A stretch of 41,330 bases of DNA. Origin: Candidatus Methylomirabilota bacterium. Its GTDB lineage: Bacteria; Methylomirabilota; Methylomirabilia; Methylomirabilales; JACPAU01. The DNA lies in the NCBI GenBank assembly GCA_022614955.1, contig JAKEHP010000218.1, forward strand, positions 1-41,330. The letters are read 5' to 3'. Positions within the stretch are counted from its first letter, which is position 1, and the number at the start of each line of letters is the position of its first letter. Below are positions 1 to 7,069 of the stretch, one piece after another. The notes under the pieces were generated by a model. That model made no database searches and was not told where the DNA came from. It saw nothing but the letters and a program-made list of their open reading frames with translations. A program made the translations under genes and the position numbers.

Positions 1-162
1 CATGAAGCGGGTGAAGGCGAGGAGCACGGTCCCGAGGTAGACCAGGACCGCCCCCCAGCCGGCCGCCGTGAAGAGGTCCCGCCGGGTCCAGATGGTGTTC
101 GGGCTATCCTCGGGGGGGTCCTGGATGGGCTCCCGCTCCCGGACCGGTGCTCCCTGAGCCAT
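1..162 (-). CDS. Rieske-type iron-sulfur subunit, N-terminal fragment
   Basis: Only the first 54 codons lie in the window; the gene runs off the left edge in frame. The start is ATG at 162. The peptide has a polar lead of about 25 residues, then WTRRDLF, then a hydrophobic stretch (about residues 34-50) ending in TRFM. A twin-arginine-like motif before a single membrane segment is typical of the N-terminus of cytochrome bc/b6f Rieske proteins, which are Tat-exported and stay membrane anchored while passing electrons from quinol to cytochrome c. The [2Fe-2S] ligand motifs would lie outside the window, so the identity rests on the anchor alone. Another Tat-anchored redox protein is possible. 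It is the last gene of the minus-strand row and has its own upstream gap with a candidate promoter. Confidence 0.5.
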   Translation of the reverse strand, partial: MAQGAPVREREPIQDPPEDSPNTIWTRRDLFTAAGWGAVLVYLGTVLLAFTRFM

Positions 163-355
163 GCGCGCTCCCTTCGCGGGTCCCACGGCAGCCCCCGGCC
201 ACCCCGCTGCGCCAGGGACCACCCCTCTGTGCCTCTGTCGCGGACCCCCGACTGGCCGGGGTGAGCCCCGGGGGGTGAAACTGCCTGGACGATGTCCTCG
301 GGATGGACCGGATGACCGGGCGGGCAACGCCCCGCCCGCTCGAAAGCCAGCCAAT

Positions 356-385
356 CTCTTAGTCCGAACCCCCGCGATGTGTCAA
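356..385 (-). promoter_or_regulatory. Candidate promoter for the Rieske-like gene
   Basis: On the minus strand a perfect TTGACA (380-385) is followed after 18 bases by TAAGAG (356-361), a poor -10 box. It is about 190 bases upstream of the Rieske-like ATG. The -35 is good and the -10 is weak, so confidence is low. Confidence 0.3.
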
Positions 386-425
386 GGCCAAAAGCTCCAT
401 GGGCCTGCTTCCGCGCCCTTCGGCC

Positions 426-456
426 GGGCCGGGGGCAACCCGATGCTGCCCGGCCC
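426..456. terminator. GC-rich hairpin after the cupredoxin gene
   Basis: GGGCCGGG and CCCGGCCC form an 8-bp stem around a 15-base loop, about 30 bases beyond the minus-strand cupredoxin stop. There is no U-tract, so it may be a weak or Rho-assisted terminator, or only a product of base composition. Confidence 0.3.
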
Positions 457-486
457 CGGGACCCCTCGACCGGGATTCCGCCCGGC

Positions 487-880
487 CTACCGAGCAACGA
501 ATAATCCCTCCTGCCCGAAAGACCGGTGCAGGAACTTATTGCAGTAGAGAACATACTGCCCGGGCTTGGTGAAGGTCACCTCCACTTCAACTTCTCCGCC
601 GGGCGGGATCCTGGCTCTTCAGCACGCTGCCGTCAAGGGCCAGGATCGTCGGGTTATGCGGAATCAACCATGCTTTGCTGGCCGCCACGATCCTCAGGGG
701 CTTCCCGACTTCGACCGTGATCACATTGGGGCGAAACTTGAAGCTGGACACCTCGACTGTCACACGCTGGCCTCCTCCGACCGCGGACTGCGCCGTCGCC
801 TGCACCTCTTTGCCGAAGCTCCGGCATCCCGCTACACCACCCAGCAGGACAACCAACGCGAGGTGTGCGGCCATCACCAT
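487..880 (-). pseudogene. Cupredoxin lipoprotein, frameshifted
   Basis: The first frame (ORF 587-916) gives a lipoprotein signal with lipobox VAGC, then a plastocyanin-like domain with FKFRPNVITVEVGKP and the first copper ligand in IPHNP. It then ends abruptly in RRRS. Dropping one base at about 601 restores GGEVEVEVTFTKPGQYVLYC and continues to NKFLHRSFGQEG and a TAG at 487-489. This completes a blue-copper fold with Cys and His ligands spaced as C-x4-H. The axial position may be Gln in place of Met. ATG at 880 is chosen because GGGAGGG lies just upstream; the longer ATG at 916 has no SD. The protein would be an outer-face electron carrier. A sequencing error or a true pseudogene are both possible. 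The family call is firm. Confidence 0.7.
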
Positions 881-924
881 CTCGAACACCCTCCCGCGCC
901 GCTCTCCGGGGGGCAACGGCCATG

Positions 925-953
925 ATGTTAGCCCCTGATTGCCTGCCTTTCAA
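925..953 (-). promoter_or_regulatory. Promoter of the cupredoxin gene
   Basis: Minus strand TTGAAA (948-953), 17-base spacer, TAACAT (925-930). The predicted transcript starts near 918, leaving a leader of about 38 bases before the SD-preceded ATG at 880. Confidence 0.5.
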
Positions 954-1056
954 GTCCTCCTGACCCCGTATTTTCTCACTGCAGCCTCCAGGTTGTCCGG
1001 ACGCGAGAACACAGGGGGAACTTCACCTCCGTATCCGCAGCCTCCTCAGCCGCCCA

Positions 1057-1485
1057 CTAAGGGTGCGGGTAGAGCTGATAGAGCATCCAGTAAACGACCA
1101 CGCCGGTAACTGACACGTACAGCCAGAGCGGCAGTGTCCAGCGGGCAATCCGGACATGCCGGTCAAACCGTTCCTTCAGCGCGCGGGACAGCGTCACGAG
1201 CGCCATGGGCAGAATCGTCGCGGCCAGGAGCGTATGGGAAGTGAGGATCGTGAAGTAGACGGGGCGGATCCAGCCCTGCCCAGCGAATCGGCTCATACCG
1301 GCGTAGTACCGGAGAATCAGGTAACTGATTAGAAAGATGGTGGAAGTCGCGAATGCCGTTCCCATGCAGACCTTGTGCGCGAGATCTTTCCGCCTCCGGA
1401 TGCAGAGGTACCCGACGATCAGCAAGATGGCGCTGGTCGCATTCAGATACGCGTTCACGACCGGGAGGTCCGAAATGGAAATCAC
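1057..1485 (-). CDS. DUF420 (YozB/CtaM-like) membrane protein
   Basis: Using the GTG at 1485, preceded by an AGGG about 8 bases away, gives a 142-residue protein. The ORF-track start adds about 64 residues of arginine/serine-rich shadow and is rejected. Four membrane segments are visible, with family-typical patches LPVVNAYLNATSAILL, SYLILRYYAG, ILTSHTLLAA and ARWTLPLWLYVSVTGVVVY. Conserved histidines in DLAHK, TSH and FDRH suit a heme- or copper-linked role. Members of the family sit near cytochrome oxidase and heme A genes and are thought to help terminal-oxidase maturation. Here it follows merE by 64 bases and precedes a cupredoxin and a Rieske-like gene, which supports a respiratory role. 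Confidence 0.8.
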   Translation of the reverse strand: MISISDLPVVNAYLNATSAILLIVGYLCIRRRKDLAHKVCMGTAFATSTIFLISYLILRYYAGMSRFAGQGWIRPVYFTILTSHTLLAATILPMALVTLSRALKERFDRHVRIARWTLPLWLYVSVTGVVVYWMLYQLYPHP

Positions 1486-1549
1486 GAACAGGTACCCTCG
1501 CTCGAGCCGGGGGCTGGGTGAAGTTGGAGCAGCCGCCGGCTTTCCAGCA

Positions 1550-1789
1550 CTATCCCCCCTTGACGCGGCGGCTGCCTTTAAGCGCCAGCGCCAGCGAGAA
1601 AATGAAGGCGACTGTGAGCCCCAGAAGCACAAGGGGGAGATTCTGTGTGAGCGCGGCGCCGACGGCGGTGCCCCCAAGGAGAATCAGAACGAGTGGCAGG
1701 TGACACGGGCACGTGATGGCAGCGGTCAGCCACCACAATCCACGCCGGACCCTCGCCGGCGGAGGTGCCCCGACCTTCTCAGGCTCCAC
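1550..1789 (-). CDS. merE: MerE-like mercury transporter
   Basis: 79 residues, matching the usual length of MerE (about 78). After a short basic lead come two membrane helices. The first carries the signature AITCPCHLPLVL, in which the Cys-Pro-Cys pair binds Hg(II) or methylmercury during uptake across the inner membrane. The second is LPLVLLGLTVAFIFSLALAL. It lies 33 bases after ubiE and before the DUF420 gene on the same strand. Together with the MerT-MerP fusion 3.5 kb upstream it forms a split mercury-uptake set, although no merA or merR is in the window. Recognition is by the CPCHLP motif, length and two-helix layout. Confidence 0.85.
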   Translation of the reverse strand: MEPEKVGAPPPARVRRGLWWLTAAITCPCHLPLVLILLGGTAVGAALTQNLPLVLLGLTVAFIFSLALALKGSRRVKGG

Positions 1790-1822
1790 GATGCCAGCCC
1801 TTCGTGACGGCCATCGGTGCGT

Positions 1823-2677
1823 CTACGCGAGGAGACCCGGCGCACCTTCTCGGGGCCCGAGGCCTCGACCGCGCCGATCCGTCTCCCGCCTGAATGCCCT
1901 TACTCGAACCCGCTTCCTGGCCGCGATGACCGAGACTACTCCCCCGGCGAGGGGCCGTATCTCCACACCACCAAATCCTGCGCCCGCGAACGCCGCTGCG
2001 AGTCGTTCCCGGGGAAGAAAGTGCCGGATCGTACGTGGGAAGTAGCGGGTCAACGTGTAGATTTGCCGATCCCGGGACGCCAACCAGACCAGCCCGGGGA
2101 GCAGACCAAAGAGGTAGAGATAGTAGAGAGCCTTCAGGCTTCTGCGCTCCGGTCGCGTGAACTCCAGGACGACGACCCTTCCGCCAGGGCGGATCACTCT
2201 GGCCATCTCCCGCAGGGTTGCGCGCACGTCCAGGACATGCCGCAGGGCAAACCCCATTGTGACGCAGTCGAAGGTCTCCTGGTGAAACGGAAGTTCCTCA
2301 GCCTTCCCCAGAACCCAGGCGAGGTGCGATCCCCTCTGATCTTGTCCCTTCCTCCGGCCCTCCTCGAGCATCGGCTGGCAAAAGTCCAGCCCAGCGACGA
2401 GCCCGGCCGGGGCGACCCGTCGGCCGGCCGCGAGGGCTAACTCTCCCGTCCCGGTGGCGATGTCCAGGAGGCGATCCCCGGGGTGCAGGCCGCACAGCTC
2501 GATGACCGACCTCCGCCACCGCCCGTCCAGGCCGAAGGAGAACACTCGCGTCAGCCGGTCGTATTGCTTCGCAATGGCGAAGAAGCCAGCGCGGACGAAC
2601 GCTGCCTTGGCCACGCCGTCCGCGTGGAATCTCCGGAGGGGGTTCGCCTGACCCGACACGACGCGCGCCTTTCTCAT
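1823..2677 (-). CDS. ubiE: UbiE/MenG-type quinone C-methyltransferase
   Basis: A class I SAM-dependent methyltransferase that would methylate the ring of demethylmenaquinone or the ubiquinone precursor. The N-terminal block reads YDRLTRVFSFGLDGRWRR, the family hallmark. SAM motif I is LLDIATGTGELAL, the later family motif is FDCVTMGFALRHV, and the post motif is RVIRPGGRVVVLEF. The ATG at 2677, with GAGG about 6 bases upstream, gives 284 residues. The earlier start at 2752 would overlap the murE-like gene. The C-terminus has about 30 extra Arg/Gly-rich residues beyond the usual end. It follows the murE-like stop by 16 bases, so the two are probably co-transcribed. The ring substrate cannot be told from sequence. 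Confidence 0.85.
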   Translation of the reverse strand: MRKARVVSGQANPLRRFHADGVAKAAFVRAGFFAIAKQYDRLTRVFSFGLDGRWRRSVIELCGLHPGDRLLDIATGTGELALAAGRRVAPAGLVAGLDFCQPMLEEGRRKGQDQRGSHLAWVLGKAEELPFHQETFDCVTMGFALRHVLDVRATLREMARVIRPGGRVVVLEFTRPERRSLKALYYLYLFGLLPGLVWLASRDRQIYTLTRYFPRTIRHFLPRERLAAAFAGAGFGGVEIRPLAGGVVSVIAARKRVRVRAFRRETDRRGRGLGPREGAPGLLA

Positions 2678-2693
2678 CGCGGCCTCGAACCTC

Positions 2694-4193
2694 TTACGGC
2701 CTCCCCGAGGTGCCGCGGGCGGCAATGGCCCTGAGAACCTCCCCGCGGTCACTCCAGGGAACGAAGCCGTCCTTCATGATCTGGTACTCCTCATGGCCCT
2801 TGCCCGCGATGATGACGGCGTCCCCCGGCTTCGCCGTGGCGATGGCTCTCGTGATGGCCTCCGCGCGATCGAGGACGATCGCGTGCCTTTGACCAGCCGA
2901 ATCGATCTCGCGGGCCCCCCGATCCACCTGCAATGCGATCTCCCTGGGATCTTCGCTTGCCGGGTTGTCGGCCGTGATGATGCTGTAGTCGCTCAGGCGG
3001 GCAACCAACTCACCGATTCTCGGGCGCTTCGTTTGATCGCGATCGCCGGCGCAACCGAAGACGGTGATCACTCTCCCCCGCACCAACCCCCGCACGGTCT
3101 GGAGAAGCTGCTCCACGGCCCTTTCGGTGTGGGCGAAGTCAATGATGACCAGATAGCCCTGGCCGGCCTCGACCAGCTCAAACCGCCCCGGCACCCCTTC
3201 AACCCGCTCCAGTCCACGGACGATGGTCGCACGGTCGAGCCCGAGGCCAAAACACGCGCCCGCGGCGGCCAGGGCATTGTAGACGTTTACCTCTCCCGTG
3301 AGCGACATCCGGACGCGGTGAGTCTCCCGAAACGCCTCAAGGGTGAACTCCAGACGCCGGAGCCCGGCCCGGACCTCACGCGCCATGATGTCCCCAGGAT
3401 TCTGGATCCCGTAGGTCAACCTCCGACAGGCGGCCGCCCGCTGGATCAGGGAGCTGTGCCGATCATCCACATTGATGATGGCGCACCGGTCCTTGCCGGT
3501 TCCGAGACTGGCAAAGAGCGTGGCCTTTGCCGCGAGGTACCGCTCCAGGGTCCGGTGAAGGTCGAGATGATCGGAGCTCAAGTTCGTGAACACCCCCACG
3601 TCGAAGACGCATCCGGCGACGCGCTCCAGCGCCAGGCCGTGGGAGGACACCTCCATCACCACGTGGGTGAGCCCAGCGGAAAGGCAAGCCCGAAGGGACT
3701 CCTGCAGGTCCAGGGACTCGGGGGTGGTGTACGTGGACTTCCACTCGCGGGCCCCGACCCGGGTAACAATGGTCCCGATCAGCCCCACCGGGTAGCCGGC
3801 CTCCCGCAGAATCGATTCGATGAGATAGACGGTAGTGGTCTTCCCCTGGGTCCCCGTCACGCCGATGAGGGTGAGCTGCGTCGAAGGGCGGTCGTAGAAC
3901 TCATTGGCGAGCAGCGCCAGCGCCCGGCGGGCGTTGCCGACGCGGATCACCGGGACGGTGGGCGGCACCTCGACCCGCTTTTCCGCGACGAGGCAGACCG
4001 CGCCCCGGGCGACGGCGTCCTGGGCATAGCGGTGCCCGTCCTCTCGGAACCCCTGGATACACACAAACAGGTAGCCTGGGCGCACCCGCCGCGAGTCATA
4101 GGCGATCCCTCGGATCAGCAGATCCAGGTCCGGGACGCGACTTGCTCCCTCGAGGGCAACGAGGAGCTCTCCCAATCGCTTCCCTGGCCCCAT
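2694..4193 (-). CDS. murE: MurE-like UDP-MurNAc-tripeptide ligase
   Basis: 499 residues from ATG 4193, which follows lgt by 55 bases. The ORF-track start at 4343 overlaps lgt and is rejected. Mur-ligase order is clear: an N-terminal domain with AYDSRRVRPGYLFVCIQG, an ATP P-loop GVTGTQGKTTT, the central YTTPESLDLQ and MEVSSHGLALERV, NLSSDHLDLH, and a C-terminal FGCAGDRDQTKRP and GKGHEEYQ. The enzyme adds the third amino acid to UDP-MurNAc-L-Ala-D-Glu in the cytoplasm. Two oddities stand out. The P-loop has Q where N is usual. The third-residue selector is DNPASEDP, whereas meso-DAP-adding enzymes have DNPR; Lys-adding MurE has DNPA. It therefore may not use DAP, or may be a paralog. It sits away from a dcw cluster, among mercury genes. 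Confidence 0.8.
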   Translation of the reverse strand: MGPGKRLGELLVALEGASRVPDLDLLIRGIAYDSRRVRPGYLFVCIQGFREDGHRYAQDAVARGAVCLVAEKRVEVPPTVPVIRVGNARRALALLANEFYDRPSTQLTLIGVTGTQGKTTTVYLIESILREAGYPVGLIGTIVTRVGAREWKSTYTTPESLDLQESLRACLSAGLTHVVMEVSSHGLALERVAGCVFDVGVFTNLSSDHLDLHRTLERYLAAKATLFASLGTGKDRCAIINVDDRHSSLIQRAAACRRLTYGIQNPGDIMAREVRAGLRRLEFTLEAFRETHRVRMSLTGEVNVYNALAAAGACFGLGLDRATIVRGLERVEGVPGRFELVEAGQGYLVIIDFAHTERAVEQLLQTVRGLVRGRVITVFGCAGDRDQTKRPRIGELVARLSDYSIITADNPASEDPREIALQVDRGAREIDSAGQRHAIVLDRAEAITRAIATAKPGDAVIIAGKGHEEYQIMKDGFVPWSDRGEVLRAIAARGTSGRP

Positions 4194-4248
4194 GCTCCCC
4201 AGCGCCTCCCCCGGAACAGATGTTTCCGCTGTCCCCCCCGCCCCCTGG

Positions 4249-5022
4249 CTAGGCGGGGGCGGGGTCGCGGACACGGTAACTCCGCACCCCCCACAGGGAC
4301 AGCGCGCAAAGTCCGACGGCGGCCGCCCAGATGTGGTCGGCACTCACCAGGCCCCCAATCCAGATCGCATCCGCCTGGACCGATGCCGTCAGCCCTCGCA
4401 AGACGGCATACCCCGTGGCATACACGAGCGCGAGTTGGCCCTCGAAGCGTTGCCGACCCCGGAGGGTCATGAGGAGGCCGAACAGGGCGAGATCCCCGAT
4501 CGCCTCCTACACCTGGACGGGATGGAGCTGCACGTGGGGCGGCGCCAGGCCGTTCGGGTCGCTGTAGGTCACCCCCCAGGGAAGAGTGGTCGGAACTCCA
4601 TACGCTTCGCCGTCAAGGAAGCTGCCCAGGCGGCCGAATGCCTGCCCGAGGATGAGGCCGGGGGCAAGAACGTCCGCGAACCGCCAGAACCCGATCCTAC
4701 GCCTCCGGGTGAAGAGGATCGCCGCGACGGTCCCGCCGAGGAGGGCCCCGCAGAGGGCCATCCCCCCTTGCCAGCGCGTGAGAATCTGAACCGGATGCCG
4801 CCCATACCAGGCCGGGTCGAGGAGAAGCACCTCGTAGAGGTGGGCACCGGCCACGCCGCCGAGAAGCCCCCAGAGGGAAAAGTCGTGCACCAGGTCCGGC
4901 TCGAGGCCTTTCCTCCGCGCTTCGGCCGCGGCCACGCGGGTGCCAACGAAGAAGGCAAGGATCACCAGGACACCCCAGGACCTGATGCTCAGCGGGCCGA
5001 GTTGGAACAGCACCGGATACAT
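4249..5022 (-). pseudogene. lgt: Prolipoprotein diacylglyceryl transferase with in-frame TAG
   Basis: Two ORFs in the same frame (4507-5022 and 4249-4470) join into one 257-codon Lgt-like protein interrupted only by TAG at 4507-4509. The text around it is QLHPVQV-stop-EAIGDLALFGLL, where Lgt normally has HPxQLYE, so TAG replaces the conserved Tyr codon (TAC to TAG). Several membrane helices are present. The Lgt signature appears as GRLGSFLDGEAYG, with Ser and Asp at the two usual Asn positions, and GGMALCGALLGG lacks the usual His or Tyr. Lgt attaches diacylglycerol to lipobox cysteines. The altered motifs suggest a divergent paralog. The TAG may be a true nonsense mutation, a base-call error, or (less likely) recoding. 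It lies 33 bases after the MerT-MerP gene. Confidence 0.7.
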
Positions 5023-5055
5023 GGAAGGGGCTCCATAGTCATTCCGAACACAGGG

Positions 5056-5697
5056 TCACTCGTCAGTCGCCTGGGCCCCAAAACCGGCCTGCCTCACGGC
5101 GCGCACCATATCCCCAACCCCAACCCTCTTCTTATCGTACTGGACCCGAGCCTTCCCGCTCTCAAAGCTCACTTCAGCCTTGCCGACTCCGGGCAGCCCC
5201 TCCAGGGCTGCTTCCACGATCGTGGGTCAGGTACCTCAGGTCATGCCCTCGATCCGGAGCCAGGCCGTTGCCTCGGTGGAGGCGTGCTGGCGCTGAGGAG
5301 GAGCCGCCGTCTCTTGCGGCGCCATCCCCGGCATGACATCGGCGCCCCCGTATCGGGCGATGAGTGATGCCGTGTATCCCGGAAAGGCGGTCAGGGCAGT
5401 GGCGGCCACCAGCACGACCGTCGAAGTAATCAGGAGAGCCAGATTCAACCGCCCTGCCGCCATACGGCAGGCCAGGCGCTCGCACCGCCGCCTCTCACGA
5501 AAATAGAGGGCATAGCCGAGCGCCACCCCGGCAATGCCGATCGGGATAAGAATGGGGCTGTACTGCATGGTGGTTACCATGAAGGCACCTGTCCCGAGGC
5601 CCAGCACGACCACGAGGAGCGGGAGCAGACAGCAGACCGACGAGATGGTCGCAGCCAGGTTGCTGACGATCCCCGCTTTCAGATTGGAGATTCCCAC
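5056..5697 (-). CDS. merTP: MerT-MerP fusion, predicted UxxU selenoprotein
   Basis: The first part (ORF 5236-5724) is a MerT: three helices, the cysteine pair SSVCCLLPLL in helix 1 and a second pair in RRRCERLACRM. GTG at 5697 is the likely start, with GGGAG a few bases upstream. A linker with PPQRQHAST leads to TAWLRIEGMT, the opening of a MerP/HMA metal-binding domain. The next codons are TGA-GGT-ACC-TGA where the family has Cys-x-x-Cys. The same frame then continues as PTIVEAALEGLPGVGKAEVS and later RAVRQAGFGAQATDE to a TGA at 5056-5058. The second half is thus an intact HMA domain (beta-alpha-beta-beta-alpha-beta) of normal length, total 213 residues. Both metal ligands would be selenocysteine. 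A hairpin suited to SelB lies just downstream. MerTP imports Hg(II) across the inner membrane. The ORF track splits it at the first TGA. Confidence 0.8.
5193..5211 (-). promoter_or_regulatory. Candidate bacterial SECIS hairpin in merTP
   Basis: In the mRNA, GCAGCCC pairs with GGGCUGC (7 bp, no mismatch) around the loop UGGAG. The loop begins 22 bases after the second UGA (5227-5229) and 31 bases after the first (5236-5238). Both values fall in the range expected for bSECIS elements, and a G lies in the first two loop positions. A second small palindrome, CCACGAUCGUGG, lies between the second UGA and this stem. No folding program was run. Confidence 0.6.
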
Positions 5698-5724
5698 GGT
5701 CTCCCGCCTTCTCCTTATGGGCAC

Positions 5725-5887
5725 ACGGCCCGAGGGATCACCACAGGTTGGAGGATTCTCTAAGGCTCCCGCCCGGCGTCCTCGTTCCTCCCTGGCGCCT
5801 CCCCCGGGGCCATGCCGGGGACCGCCGGCATCCCGGGGCAGTTCTACCTGTTACGTTTTCCTGTCAGCTCCCGCCACGCGGCTTTGA
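5725..5887. other. Spacer upstream of merTP
   Basis: 163 bases between the merTP ORF and the propeller stop. A short palindrome TTGAC-ATA-GTCAA lies at its edge (about 5884-5897). No MerR-type operator was recognised. The plus-strand ORFs here are shadows. Confidence 0.4.
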
Positions 5888-6958
5888 CTATGTCAAGAAC
5901 CGCCACTTCTGAGCTTTCAGTAACCGGCCGGGCGTGCTGCTGGGCGCTCCGGCGGGGACATGACGATGAGCCCCCAGGGTTGCTGGCCAGCCTGGAGCTC
6001 CTTCACCACCTCCATCCGGGCCGTGTTCGATGACCACGACCTTATTCTCCCCGAGCACCGTCACATAGGCGTAGCGGCCGTCCGGCCGGAACGAGACGAC
6101 CCCCAGCCGCTGCCCGACGCGGATCCGTTTCACCTCCTGAAAGGTCGCCGCATCCACGACGGCGACAAAGTCATCCTCGAAGTGCGTGATGTACCCGAAG
6201 CGGCCGTCGGGCGTCCAGGCATTGGTCACCGGGACGCGGCCCAGCTGCTGGGTGCTCCGGACCGCCAGGGTCTTCGGGTCCAAAATGTCATTGGTACCCC
6301 CTTGGGCCGTCTGGACCCAAACGGAGCCGCCGTCGGGGGCCACGCGGAGCATGTGGGGTTTCGACCCTTTGGGGAAGGAGACCCGCTTGAGGATCGCGAA
6401 GGTGTCCAGGTCCAGAGCGGCCACAGTGTCCTGGTCGCGCTCCGCGAGGTACCCCACCTTCCCGTCGGGCGTAAAGTCCAGGTCGCAGGGGAAGAGCCCA
6501 GTTGGGATTCTCCGGATCAGCTGGAGGCTCTCCCGATCCACCACGGCGATGAGGTTCTCGCCGGCGGCGTTAACCAGCACGTACCGCCGGTCGGGGGTTA
6601 GCATGACGCTGTGGGCCGGGCCCTTCCCGATCCGGAGGCGGCGGGTCACGCGCAGCTCCGCGGGCTCGATGGCGATGAGCTCAACCATCCCGTCCACCAG
6701 GTCGTAGGTCCAGATGTGCCGCCCATCCCAAAAATCTAACTCATTCGAGAGCCACCGCACCCCGGCCCCCAGCGGCCTGGTGCCCACAATCTCGTTGGTC
6801 GCGGTATCGATAATGGTCACGTCCCGCGAGCCGACGTTGAAGGCGTAGGCGTAAACTGCCCCCGGCCTCACCAGCTTTGTCGTGTACATTGGGGCGCAGG
6901 CTGCTACCCAGATCGGCAGCGACAACAACAGCACCCACGGTCTTCTCTTCGTCCACAC
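5888..6958 (-). CDS. YVTN-type beta-propeller lipoprotein, C-terminus frameshifted
   Basis: GTG at 6958 is preferred because GAGGAGG lies 8 bases upstream; the track's ATG at 6982 has none. A lipoprotein signal ends in the lipobox VAAC. Repeats follow with the pattern of YncE/YVTN propellers: VGSRDVTIIDTATNEIVG, TPDRRYVLVNAAGENLIAVV, TPDGKVGYLAERDQDTVAAL, APDGGSVWVQT, TPDGRFGYITHFEDDFVAVV and RPDGRYAYVTVLGENKVVVI. The read frame then turns to unrelated Gly/Pro-rich residues. Removing one A at 6026/6027 restores DTARMEVVKELQAGQQPWG and a TGA at 5917-5919, which completes the last blade. Such proteins are periplasmic or surface scaffolds, often near metal and cytochrome genes. The exact ligand is unknown. 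Confidence 0.75.
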   Translation of the reverse strand: MWTKRRPWVLLLSLPIWVAACAPMYTTKLVRPGAVYAYAFNVGSRDVTIIDTATNEIVGTRPLGAGVRWLSNELDFWDGRHIWTYDLVDGMVELIAIEPAELRVTRRLRIGKGPAHSVMLTPDRRYVLVNAAGENLIAVVDRESLQLIRRIPTGLFPCDLDFTPDGKVGYLAERDQDTVAALDLDTFAILKRVSFPKGSKPHMLRVAPDGGSVWVQTAQGGTNDILDPKTLAVRSTQQLGRVPVTNAWTPDGRFGYITHFEDDFVAVVDAATFQEVKRIRVGQRLGVVSFRPDGRYAYVTVLGENKVVVIEHGPDGGGEGAPGWPATLGAHRHVPAGAPSSTPGRLLKAQKWRFLT

Positions 6959-7069
6959 GGTTGATTCCTCCTCAACATGCATTCTTTACCTGCCCCACAG
7001 CCCCCTCCTAGCCTCGCCCGCCTCCTGCTCCAACCTCGGGAACTCCTCTGCACACACTAGGGCGGCAGG

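Larger units (their letters stand above)
163..486. other. Intergenic region without a gene
   Basis: 324 bases between the Rieske-like start and the end of the cupredoxin gene. The plus-strand ORF 161-547 is rich in Pro, Arg and Gly with no domain and is treated as a shadow. The stretch holds a GC-rich inverted repeat and a possible minus-strand promoter, listed separately. Nothing else is seen. Confidence 0.6.

Noticed and set aside
587-589. TGA at the end of the cupredoxin ORF as selenocysteine
   Set aside because: The frame after it does not continue the domain. A one-base shift at about 601 does, so it is a frameshift, not recoding.
2793-4472. 559-codon plus-strand ORF
   Set aside because: Antisense to the murE-like gene; no domain or SD.
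4507-4509. TAG in lgt read as pyrrolysine
   Set aside because: No PYLIS-like structure or Pyl genes are visible, the position is a conserved Tyr, and other lesions lie nearby. Error or decay is simpler.
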